In this document: in pieces, positions 47,064 to 54,124 of the stretch
How positions within the stretch are numbered: the first letter of the stretch is position 1
How the letters are laid out: each line of letters opens with the position of its first letter
Source of the DNA: Janthinobacterium rivuli
GTDB taxonomy: Bacteria > Pseudomonadota > Gammaproteobacteria > Burkholderiales > Burkholderiaceae_D
Reading direction: 5' to 3'
DNA: 64,000 nucleotides
Assembly: GCF_029690045.1 (NCBI RefSeq)
Contig: NZ_CP121464.1
Coordinates: 5,704,001-5,768,000, forward strand
The notes under the pieces: model-generated
Databases searched by the model: none
The model's input: the letters and a program-made list of their open reading frames with translations, nothing else
What the model was told of the DNA's origin: nothing
Made by a program: the position numbers and the translations under genes

Positions 47064-48614
47064 ATGGATTACGTCATCGGTGTCGATATCGGCACGCAAA
47101 GCACCAAGGCCCTGCTCGTCACCAGCGGCGGCGCCATCGTGGCCCAGCATGCGCAGGGCTACCAGGTCGATACGCCGCGCCCCCTGTGGGCCGAGCAGTG
47201 GCCGGCCGTGTGGTACGACGCCGTCGTGAGCTGCGTGCGGCAGGTGCTGCACGCCAGCGGCGTGCCGGCGGAGCACGTCAAGGCCATCTGCGTGAGCAGC
47301 CTGTATGGCGGCTCCGGCATTCCCGTCGATGCCGCCATGCAGCCGCTGCACCCGTGCCTGATCTGGATGGACAGGCGCGCCACCGACGAGGTGGAATGGG
47401 TCAATCAGCACGTCGATCTGGAACGGCTGTACGCGACGACAGGCAACGGCGTCGACAGCTATTACGGCTATACCAAGATGCTGTGGCTCAAGCGCCATCG
47501 GCCCGACGTGTGGGCCGGCACGCGCTACTTCCTGCCGCCGAACAGCTACATCAACTATCTGCTGACGGGGGAAGTGGCCGTCGACCATAGCTCGGCCGGC
47601 AATATCGGCGGCGTGTACGACCTGGCCGCGCGCAGCTGGTCGGCCCCCATGCTGGAGGAACTCGGCATCCCCGCGCGCATGATGCCGCAGCGCCTGGTCG
47701 ACTCGTCCGAGGTGGTGGGCGCCCTGCTGCCGCTGGCGGCGCAGCAGCTCGGTTTGCTGGCCGGCACGCCCGTCATCGCCGGCGGGGTCGACGCGGCCGT
47801 GGCCACCTTCGCCGCCGGCGCCAGCCGCGCGGGCCAGCATGTGGCGATGATCGGCACGAGCATGTGCTGGGGCTATATCCACCAGCAAGTCGATGCGCGC
47901 CACGGCCTGATCAGCATGCCGCACGTGTTCAACAGCCAGTCCGACCTGTATGTGTTTGGCGGCGCCATCACGGCCGGCGCCTCCGTCAGCTGGTTCCGCG
48001 ACGAGTTTTGCCAGGCCGACGTGGAGGCGGCCAGACGGCTGGGCCATGCCGATGCGCACCAGCTGATGGAAGAGCAGGCGCAAGCCGTACCACCCGGCGC
48101 GGAAGGCGTGCTGTTCCTGCCCTACCTGATGGGAGAGCGCAGCCCCATCTGGGACGCCAGGGCCAGCGGCGCCTTCCTGGGCCTGAGCCTGTACCACAGC
48201 CGCGCCCATCTGTACCGCGCCGTGCTTGAAGGCGTGAGCTTTGCCCTGCAACACAATATCGAGGCGGGCGCCAGGGGCACCGGCACGGTCGCGCTCGACG
48301 ACAAGCTGATCGTCGTCGGCGGCGCCGCGCACTCGCCCCTGTGGATGCAGATCATTGCCGACATCACCAATTACCCCGTCTACACCATCGCGGAAAACGT
48401 CGAGGCGGCGCTGGGCGCGGCCTTGCTGGCGGCGCTCGGTGCCGGCCTGGTCAGCAAGGATGCGGCCCAGCGGGGCTGGGTCACCCTGGTGCCGCGCAGC
48501 AAGCCGCAAGCGGACGCCAGCGAGGTCTACCGCCGCACCTTTGCCCTGTACCGCGATGCCTATCCCGCCTTGCGGCCCCTGATGCACCGTATCAACCACG
48601 CCAACCCAAACTAA
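47064..48614 (+). CDS. FGGY-family carbohydrate kinase
   Basis: The 516-residue kinase would phosphorylate the ketose produced by the upstream dehydrogenase, for example D-xylulose or an erythrulose. It has the N-terminal ATP-binding start VIGVDIGTQSTKALL, the hinge TSMCWGYIHQQ and the C-terminal KLIVVGGAAHSPLWMQIIAD. FGGY members cannot be assigned to one sugar by eye. Spacing is 13 bp after the dehydrogenase and 8 bp before the SDR, consistent with one polycistronic unit. Confidence 0.9.
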   Translation: MDYVIGVDIGTQSTKALLVTSGGAIVAQHAQGYQVDTPRPLWAEQWPAVWYDAVVSCVRQVLHASGVPAEHVKAICVSSLYGGSGIPVDAAMQPLHPCLIWMDRRATDEVEWVNQHVDLERLYATTGNGVDSYYGYTKMLWLKRHRPDVWAGTRYFLPPNSYINYLLTGEVAVDHSSAGNIGGVYDLAARSWSAPMLEELGIPARMMPQRLVDSSEVVGALLPLAAQQLGLLAGTPVIAGGVDAAVATFAAGASRAGQHVAMIGTSMCWGYIHQQVDARHGLISMPHVFNSQSDLYVFGGAITAGASVSWFRDEFCQADVEAARRLGHADAHQLMEEQAQAVPPGAEGVLFLPYLMGERSPIWDARASGAFLGLSLYHSRAHLYRAVLEGVSFALQHNIEAGARGTGTVALDDKLIVVGGAAHSPLWMQIIADITNYPVYTIAENVEAALGAALLAALGAGLVSKDAAQRGWVTLVPRSKPQADASEVYRRTFALYRDAYPALRPLMHRINHANPN

Positions 48615-48622
48615 GGATGACC

Positions 48623-49354
48623 ATGCTATTCGATTTCCGCCACAAGAAATTCATCGTCACGGGCGCTTCCAGCGGCATCGGCCTGGTCACTGCGCGCATG
48701 CTGAGCGCGGCCGGCGCGCGCGTCATTGCCATCGGACAAAACGCCGAACGGCTGGCCGCGCTGGCCGACGAAACCGGTTGCGAGCCGCTGCAGCTCGACA
48801 TCAGCGACAGCGACGCCATGGCGGCCGCGCTGGCGCAGCTGCGCAACATCGATGGTCTCGTCAATTGCTCCGGCATCTCGCAACTGGGGCCCAGCATGGA
48901 AGTCGATGCGGCCAGCTTTGACCGCGTGATGGTGGTCAATGCGCGCAGCGCGGCCATGATGGCGCGCCATGTGGCGCAGGGCATGCTGCGCGAAGGACAC
49001 AAGGGCAGCATCGTGAACGTTTCGAGCCAGGCGGCGCTGGTGGCGCTTGAGCATCACTTGGCGTATTGCGCCTCGAAGGCGGCCATGGATGCGATCACCC
49101 GCAGCCTGTGCCTGGAACTGGGGCCGCACGGCATCCGCGTCAACAGCGTCAACCCGACCGTGACCCTGACGCCGATGGCGGAACGGGACTGGAGCGATCC
49201 GGCGAAAAGCGGCCCCATGCTGGCCGCCATCCCGCTGCGCCGTTTTGCCACCCCGGAAGAGGTAGCCAGCCCCATTTTGTTCCTGCTCAGCGACGCCGCC
49301 GCCATGATCAGCGGCGTCAGCCTGCCGATCGATGGCGGCTATACCTGCCGCTAG
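48623..49354 (+). CDS. Short-chain dehydrogenase resembling L-xylulose reductase (DCXR-like)
   Basis: The 243-residue SDR has the coenzyme loop TGASSGIG and catalytic Tyr-x-x-x-Lys in YCASK. Its C-terminus, RVNSVNPTVTLTPMAERDW followed by PLRRFATPEEV, is strikingly like vertebrate dicarbonyl/L-xylulose reductase. That would interconvert L-xylulose and xylitol; D-threitol dehydrogenases are another SDR possibility. Two ATGs (48617 and 48623) are in frame; AGGA at 48614-48617 is better spaced for 48623. It converges on HAD copy 2 with a 4-bp overlap. Confidence 0.88.
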   Translation: MLFDFRHKKFIVTGASSGIGLVTARMLSAAGARVIAIGQNAERLAALADETGCEPLQLDISDSDAMAAALAQLRNIDGLVNCSGISQLGPSMEVDAASFDRVMVVNARSAAMMARHVAQGMLREGHKGSIVNVSSQAALVALEHHLAYCASKAAMDAITRSLCLELGPHGIRVNSVNPTVTLTPMAERDWSDPAKSGPMLAAIPLRRFATPEEVASPILFLLSDAAAMISGVSLPIDGGYTCR

Positions 49355-50079
49355 GCGACTTGCGGCTCGGTGGCCGGCTGCAGCAGGGCCGCCACCAGCG
49401 CCGGCAAACTGGCCATGTCGCCGAACACGACATGCGCGCCGGCCGCCTTCAGGCGTGCTTCCTGGCCGGGCGCGATATGTCCGCCGCCGATGAAGCCCAG
49501 GACCGTCATGCCCGCCGCCACGGCGGCCGTCACACCCGTGACGCTGTCTTCCAGCACCAGGCACTGGCCTGGCGGCACGCCGAAAGCGGCGGCCGCCGCC
49601 AGGTAGACGCCCGGATGGGGCTTGGCATGGCCGACCAGGTCGGGCGTAAATACGCGCTTGTCGAACAGCGGCGCCATGTTAGTGCGCTCGAGCGCCGACA
49701 GCACGCGCGCGCTGACGCTGTTCGAGGCCACGGCCTTGGGCAGGGGAATGGCGGCCAGCGCCTGCGCCACGCCAGGCACGGCGCGCAGCTGCGCATCGCA
49801 GGCCGCGTCGACGGCGTTGCCGATGGCCATGATGTCATCGGCCGGCAATTGCGGCAGGCACAGTTCCTTGTAGATATCCTGCATCAGCGGCACCAGGCGC
49901 TGGCCCAGGCGCGGCTCGATCAAGCCTTGCAGGGTGACGCCCTCGGGCAGGTTTTGCAGGCGCGGCCCCAGCAATTCCAGCAGCGCTTGCAGGGCCACGG
50001 CTTCACTGTCGATCAGCACGCCATCGCAGTCGCTGATCAGATGGGTAAAGCGCGGTGGGGTGATGGCGGTATCAGGCAT
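49351..50079 (-). CDS. HAD-family phosphatase (copy 2, flanks the polyol locus)
   Basis: The 242-residue HAD phosphatase has the nucleophile motif LISDCDGVLIDSE (about residues 13-25), and the same KPHPGVYLAAAAAFG and VLEDSVTGVTAAVAAGM blocks as copy 1 (40329-41021). The cap region differs strongly between the copies, so their substrates may differ. I chose ATG 50079, since the upstream open frame encodes low-complexity sequence from repeats. It closes the polyol locus on the right, antisense to the operon. Confidence 0.88.
   Translation of the reverse strand: MPDTAITPPRFTHLISDCDGVLIDSEAVALQALLELLGPRLQNLPEGVTLQGLIEPRLGQRLVPLMQDIYKELCLPQLPADDIMAIGNAVDAACDAQLRAVPGVAQALAAIPLPKAVASNSVSARVLSALERTNMAPLFDKRVFTPDLVGHAKPHPGVYLAAAAAFGVPPGQCLVLEDSVTGVTAAVAAGMTVLGFIGGGHIAPGQEARLKAAGAHVVFGDMASLPALVAALLQPATEPQVA
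49502..49581 (-). repeat. Long direct repeat, right copy (within HAD gene 2)
   Basis: Partner of 40468-40547, with a 32-base match, one mismatch and a 47-base match in the same orientation. See the left copy for the recombination consequence. Confidence 0.85.
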
Positions 50080-50175
50080 GGACTCTCCAGAAGACAACGG
50101 TGACGGGAAATGCGGCGGCCAGCCGGCCAAGGCCGGCATCGTAACGATCATAGGTGGAACAGGCGGACGCCACCA

Positions 50176-50210
50176 CGCAGAAAACGTCTCGATGACGATA
50201 CTTTTCTGCG
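50176..50210. repeat. Perfect 9-bp inverted repeat upstream of HAD gene 2
   Basis: CGCAGAAAA (50176-50184) pairs with TTTTCTGCG (50202-50210) across a 17-nt spacer. The right arm is part of the candidate operator at 50196-50210. It lies 97-131 bp before the HAD start, similar to the distance seen for copy 1. Confidence 0.6.
50196..50210 (-). promoter_or_regulatory. Candidate operator, copy 3
   Basis: On the minus strand the site reads CGCAGAAAAGTATCG and faces HAD gene 2, 117 bp away. It shares the core AAAA-x-GTATCG with the two sites at 41145-41265, supporting co-regulation of both ends of the polyol locus. Confidence 0.5.
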
Positions 50211-50232
50211 CAGCCGGCGGCAGGCATGAATC

Positions 50233-50299
50233 AGCAATCAGCAATGAGCAATGAGCAATGAGCAATCACGCAATACCAATTCAATACCACACAATACCA
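50233..50299. repeat. Two short repeat arrays between HAD gene 2 and corA
   Basis: Five tandem heptamers AGCAAT(C/G) occupy 50233-50267. They are followed by three CAATACCA octamers at 50271, 50282 and 50292, spaced 10-11 bp apart, close to one helical turn. The rest of the 294-bp gap 50080-50373 shows no gene. Array origin may be slippage; helical phasing of the second set would suit protein binding. Confidence 0.7.
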
Positions 50300-50373
50300 G
50301 TGATTATCGCCGATTTTTGAATTCGCTGCGTTCGTCTTGACACCGGGACGCGGAAGCGCCCCGGCGATGCGGC

Positions 50374-51339
50374 TTATTTCAGCCAGCCGCGGTGGCGGAA
50401 GTACAGGAAGGGCGCGATGGCGCTGGTGATCATCAAGCCCCAGGCCCATGGATAGCCGAACGACCATTCCAGTTCCGGCATCAGCTTGAAGTTCATGCCG
50501 TACACACTGGCGATCAGGGTCGGCGGCAGGAAGGCCACACTGGCCACCGAGAAGATCTTGATGATCTTGTTCTGGTTGATGTTGATGAAACCGACGGTGG
50601 CATCCATCAGGAAGTTGATCTTGTCGAACAGGAAAGAGGTGTGACCGTCCAGCGATTCGATGTCGCGCAAAATCTGCCGCGCTTCCTCGAACTGCTCGGA
50701 ATTGAGCAAGCGGCCGCGCATCAGAAAGCTCACGGCGCGGCGCGTATCCATCATGTTGCGGCGGATACGGCCATTCAAATCTTCCTCGTGGGCAATGGCG
50801 TTCAGCGCTTCGGCCGCGTGCGCATCGGTAAATTCCTTTTGCAGCACGCGCGTGCTGACTTCTTCCAGGTTCTGGTAGATGCCTTCGAGCACGTCGGCCG
50901 AATACTCGGCATCGGTGGCGTACAGGTCGAGCAGCACGTCCATGTAGTCGGCAATCGAGCCGGGCCGCGAGCGGGCGCGCATGCGCACCAGGCGGAACAC
51001 GGGCAAGTCGTCCGTATGCATGGAAAACAAAATCTTGCGGGCAAGAATGAAGGCGACCGTGATGACGCGCGACGGGCCGTCGTCCTCTTCACGCAGGAAA
51101 TCCGTGCGCAGGTGCAAGTCGCCGTTTTCCGCTTCGTAATAGCGGGCCGACGCTTCAATATCCTTGACTTCGTCTTCGCCCGGCAGGGTGACGTTGTAGA
51201 TGGCCTTGACCCAGGCCCGTTCATCATCGGTGGGGTCGGTCAGGTCGACCCACACCGGTTCGGCATTTTCGAGGTCTGCGCGGCTGTCGATCGGCACCTG
51301 GTTGAGCCGGCCATTCTGTAATACAAAGACATTGATCAT
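50374..51339 (-). CDS. corA: Magnesium/cobalt transporter CorA
   Basis: CorA is a pentameric inner-membrane channel for Mg2+ and Co2+. The 321-residue protein has a large N-terminal cytoplasmic domain and two C-terminal transmembrane helices. The selectivity motif YGMNF lies at the end of TM1 (about residue 282), followed by the periplasmic loop KLMPELEWSFGYPW. Length and topology are normal. Transcribed alone on the minus strand. Confidence 0.96.
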   Translation of the reverse strand: MINVFVLQNGRLNQVPIDSRADLENAEPVWVDLTDPTDDERAWVKAIYNVTLPGEDEVKDIEASARYYEAENGDLHLRTDFLREEDDGPSRVITVAFILARKILFSMHTDDLPVFRLVRMRARSRPGSIADYMDVLLDLYATDAEYSADVLEGIYQNLEEVSTRVLQKEFTDAHAAEALNAIAHEEDLNGRIRRNMMDTRRAVSFLMRGRLLNSEQFEEARQILRDIESLDGHTSFLFDKINFLMDATVGFININQNKIIKIFSVASVAFLPPTLIASVYGMNFKLMPELEWSFGYPWAWGLMITSAIAPFLYFRHRGWLK

Positions 51340-51444
51340 GCGCGCTCTCAGCCGGATGTGGGGTTATCGTGATGTGCTGGCGCTGGCGCCAAAAATGAAA
51401 ACAGCGCAAGTGTACCCGCAAAGGCCTTTTCACGACCACCCCCG

Positions 51445-51470
51445 GCACGGCTTTTTCACGGAAAAAGTGC
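51445..51470 (-). terminator. Possible hairpin downstream of mtgA
   Basis: CTTTTTC (51451-51457) and GAAAAAG (51461-51467) form a 7-bp stem with a 3-nt loop, extended by imperfect GCAC/GTGC pairs. It lies about 95 bp beyond the mtgA stop and 106 bp before corA. Its low GC and lack of a clear T-tail make a terminator role uncertain. Confidence 0.3.
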
Positions 51471-51561
51471 GGCGTTGCACCAAGCGGGGCCGATTAAGAT
51501 GCTGCGTCGCAATAGTGCCAATCAGGCAGCTTTAATTTTATGCAAAGAAAGCCCGCTGCAC

Positions 51562-52293
51562 TCAAGGCAATTCCGCCGCCCCCATGCGGCGCAGGATCAC
51601 GCCCGTGCGCCGGTTCAGGTAACCCGTATCGCGGTGACGGTCATAAAAACGGGGATTCGGCAGCATCACGGCCAGTTTCGCCGCCTGCCCCGCGCTCAGG
51701 CCCGCCGCGCTGACCTTGTAATAGTGGCGCGCGGCCGCTTCGGCGCCAAAGGTGCCCGTGCCAAACTCCACCACATTCAGATAAATCTCGAAAATGCGCT
51801 GCTTTTCCATCAGGTTTTCCAGCATGTACGTGATGATCAGTTCCTGCCCCTTGCGCACATAGCTGCGCGAACCGGACAGGAACAGATTCTTCGCCAGCTG
51901 CTGCGTGATGGTGGAGCCGCCCGCCACGACCTTCTGCTTCTTGCTGTTTTTTTCATACGCCTTTTGCAAGGCTTCCCAGTCCACGCCTTCGTGCTCGGAG
52001 AAATTCGCGTCTTCCGAAGCGATGATGGCCCGTTTCAGATTGTTCGAGATGCGGTTGTACGGCACCCACGTCTGCTTGATGGTGGCATTGGGATTCTTGT
52101 CCTGCAAGACCGACAACTGTTCCCGCATGAAGGCCGTGCTGGACGGGTTATGGTCGACCCACCACCAGATTTGCAGGAAGAAATACAGTTGCACGACAAT
52201 AAAGGCCAGCACGGGAACGATGAACAGCCACTTGATCCAGCCGTAGCGGCTGCCGCTGCCCCCCTTGCGATGGCCCTTCTTGCCGGCGCTCAC
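51562..52293 (-). CDS. mtgA: Monofunctional biosynthetic peptidoglycan transglycosylase
   Basis: MtgA polymerises lipid II into glycan strands at the periplasmic face of the inner membrane. The 243-residue GT51 protein has one N-terminal membrane anchor ([19 protein letters not shown], about 20-38). Its catalytic motifs are [13 protein letters not shown] and [18 protein letters not shown] chose GTG 52293, which overlaps the aroE stop codon (GTGA) and removes residues with no family match. The aroE-mtgA order is usual for beta-proteobacteria. Confidence 0.94.
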   Translation of the reverse strand: MSAGKKGHRKGGSGSRYGWIKWLFIVPVLAFIVVQLYFFLQIWWWVDHNPSSTAFMREQLSVLQDKNPNATIKQTWVPYNRISNNLKRAIIASEDANFSEHEGVDWEALQKAYEKNSKKQKVVAGGSTITQQLAKNLFLSGSRSYVRKGQELIITYMLENLMEKQRIFEIYLNVVEFGTGTFGAEAAARHYYKVSAAGLSAGQAAKLAVMLPNPRFYDRHRDTGYLNRRTGVILRRMGAAELP

Positions 52294-53117
52294 AGGGTAC
52301 TGCGCAATTGCGCCAGCAAGTCCTGCGTCTGCGGACGCACGCCGCGCCACACGTAAAACGCTTCGGCCGCCTGCTCCACCAGCATGCCCAGGCCGTCGCG
52401 CACCTGCGCGCCATGCTGCGCGGCAAAGTCCATGAAGACGGTAGGCTGGGCGCCGTACATCATGTCCAGCGCCAGCGTATGGCTGCCGAAAATTCCAGGC
52501 GGCACGGGCGGCAAGTCGCCCGCCAGGCTGGCCGAGGTGGCGTTGATGACGATATCGAACACGCCATCGGGCTGCGCGAAACCGCCGGCGCGCAGCTGGC
52601 CGGGGTGCGCCAGCGCGTCGGCAAACTGCGCTACCAACGCCTCGGCCGTGGCCACGGTGCGGTTGGCAATGAAGATTTCCTGCGGTCCCTGTTCCAGCAA
52701 GGGCAGCACGACGCCGCGCGCGGCGCCGCCCGCACCCAGCAGCAGGACGCGCTTGCCGGCAATGCTCACGCCCGCGTTGCGCACGATGTCGGCCACCAGG
52801 CCCGCGCCATCGGTATTGTCGCCAAGAATGGTGTCGCCATCGAAACGCAGGGTATTGACGGCGCCGGCCGCCCTAGCCCGCGGCGTCAGCACGGTGGCCA
52901 GCGCACACGCGTCCAGTTTGAAGGGCACGGTCACGTTCGCGCCCTTGCCACCCTCGGCGGCAAACGTGCGGGCCGCCAGGGCAAAGCCATCGAGCGGCGC
53001 CAGCCGGCGCTCATAGACCAACGCTTGCCCTGTCTGCAGGGCAAACGCGGCGTGGATCAATGGGGACTTGCTGTGGGCGATGGGATTGCCGAAGACGCAA
53101 TATTGATCGTGATTCAT
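52290..53117 (-). CDS. aroE: Shikimate dehydrogenase (NADP+)
   Basis: AroE reduces 3-dehydroshikimate to shikimate in aromatic amino acid synthesis. Counted from ATG 53117 the protein has 275 residues. It opens with [17 protein letters not shown], the shikimate-binding start, and has GANVTVPFK with the catalytic Lys, NTDGAGL and the nucleotide-binding [11 protein letters not shown]. An in-frame TTG at 53132 overlaps the upstream stop and could add five residues. AroQ of the same pathway is encoded at 60194-60631. Confidence 0.95.
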   Translation of the reverse strand: MNHDQYCVFGNPIAHSKSPLIHAAFALQTGQALVYERRLAPLDGFALAARTFAAEGGKGANVTVPFKLDACALATVLTPRARAAGAVNTLRFDGDTILGDNTDGAGLVADIVRNAGVSIAGKRVLLLGAGGAARGVVLPLLEQGPQEIFIANRTVATAEALVAQFADALAHPGQLRAGGFAQPDGVFDIVINATSASLAGDLPPVPPGIFGSHTLALDMMYGAQPTVFMDFAAQHGAQVRDGLGMLVEQAAEAFYVWRGVRPQTQDLLAQLRSTL

Positions 53118-53128
53118 TGCTTGCTTGT

Positions 53129-54046
53129 TCAATTGCTGCCGCCAGTCAGGTTAGCTTCCATTTTTTCTTCGCGCGTAAATTTGAAGCGGGTGATGACGAC
53201 CCACAGGTCATCCTTGTCACTCGACAACATGTTCGGTGGGAAACGGCCAAACGGCGCCGCGCGGCGCACGATGGCCAGGGCCGCCGCATCGAGTGCCGGG
53301 TTGCCCGAGCTTTTTTCCACGCGGGCGCCGCCCTCTTTCTGGTAAATCGTGCCGTCCTGGAAGATGGGGATATAGACGACCAGTTCGCCATACATCTTGC
53401 GGCCATTCTTTTGCGGGAAATTCAGGGTGCCGATTTCCTCGATGCGCTTTTGCAGAGTCTTGTAATACATGGCATAGCCGACCTCCTGCGTGCTGGGCGT
53501 AATGAACGTCTTGCGCGGACGTTTATTCTGGTCTTCCACGGTCTGGCTGATTTCGGCCGCCATGCGGGCGATGGCCTTGCTGCTTTCCATCAAGTCCGAG
53601 CCGGTGGCCAGGGGATTGGGCTTGTCCTTTTCCGTGACGGGCGCGGCGCTGTAAGGCGTCGGCCTGGCCGCCTGCGTCAGCAATTCCTGCTGCTTCTGCT
53701 CCAGCTCGGCAATGCGCCTGGCGCTGGCCTTGACGCTGTCGCCCTCTTCCACCTTGCGCATGTCGGGCAAGGGCGACTTGGCGCGACCCTTGTCGGCCTG
53801 TCCACCACCATCGAGGTTGGCTTGCGCCAGGGCATCGGCCTTCAGCGGCTTGTTCGCATGCTTGGCGTTGACCAGGATCACTTCCAGGCCAGGATCGGTG
53901 GCGACGGCCCGCTGCGGGGCCGGGGCGACAAAATGCATCGCCAGCAAGGCGCCGTGCGCCAGCAGCGATACCGCCACGGCTATCATCAGGAAACGATTCT
54001 CTCGGAAAGACTTCACGCGCAACCCAGTTCGCAACAAGCACACCAT
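53129..54046 (-). CDS. TonB-family C-terminal domain protein
   Basis: The 305-residue protein has an N-terminal membrane anchor (about residues 19-40), a coiled Glu/Lys/Gln-rich middle ([14 protein letters not shown]) and a C-terminal TonB-like domain (about 200-300, [20 protein letters not shown]). The long Pro-rich spacer of classical TonB is missing. No exbB or exbD is adjacent, so it may be a cell-envelope link protein rather than the main energy transducer. The position between an RNase and aroE is conserved in related genomes as far as I know. Confidence 0.75.
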   Translation of the reverse strand: MVCLLRTGLRVKSFRENRFLMIAVAVSLLAHGALLAMHFVAPAPQRAVATDPGLEVILVNAKHANKPLKADALAQANLDGGGQADKGRAKSPLPDMRKVEEGDSVKASARRIAELEQKQQELLTQAARPTPYSAAPVTEKDKPNPLATGSDLMESSKAIARMAAEISQTVEDQNKRPRKTFITPSTQEVGYAMYYKTLQKRIEEIGTLNFPQKNGRKMYGELVVYIPIFQDGTIYQKEGGARVEKSSGNPALDAAALAIVRRAAPFGRFPPNMLSSDKDDLWVVITRFKFTREEKMEANLTGGSN

Positions 54047-54124
54047 ACAAGATGGCTGAATTCTACGTCAAAGGGCGGTGCCGGCAACAGTTTTCAGCAC
54101 CGCCTTGATGGCGTGAGGAATGCC

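Noticed and set aside
50233..50299. A CRISPR array
   Set aside because: The units are only 7-8 bp with no 25-40 bp spacers and no cas genes nearby.
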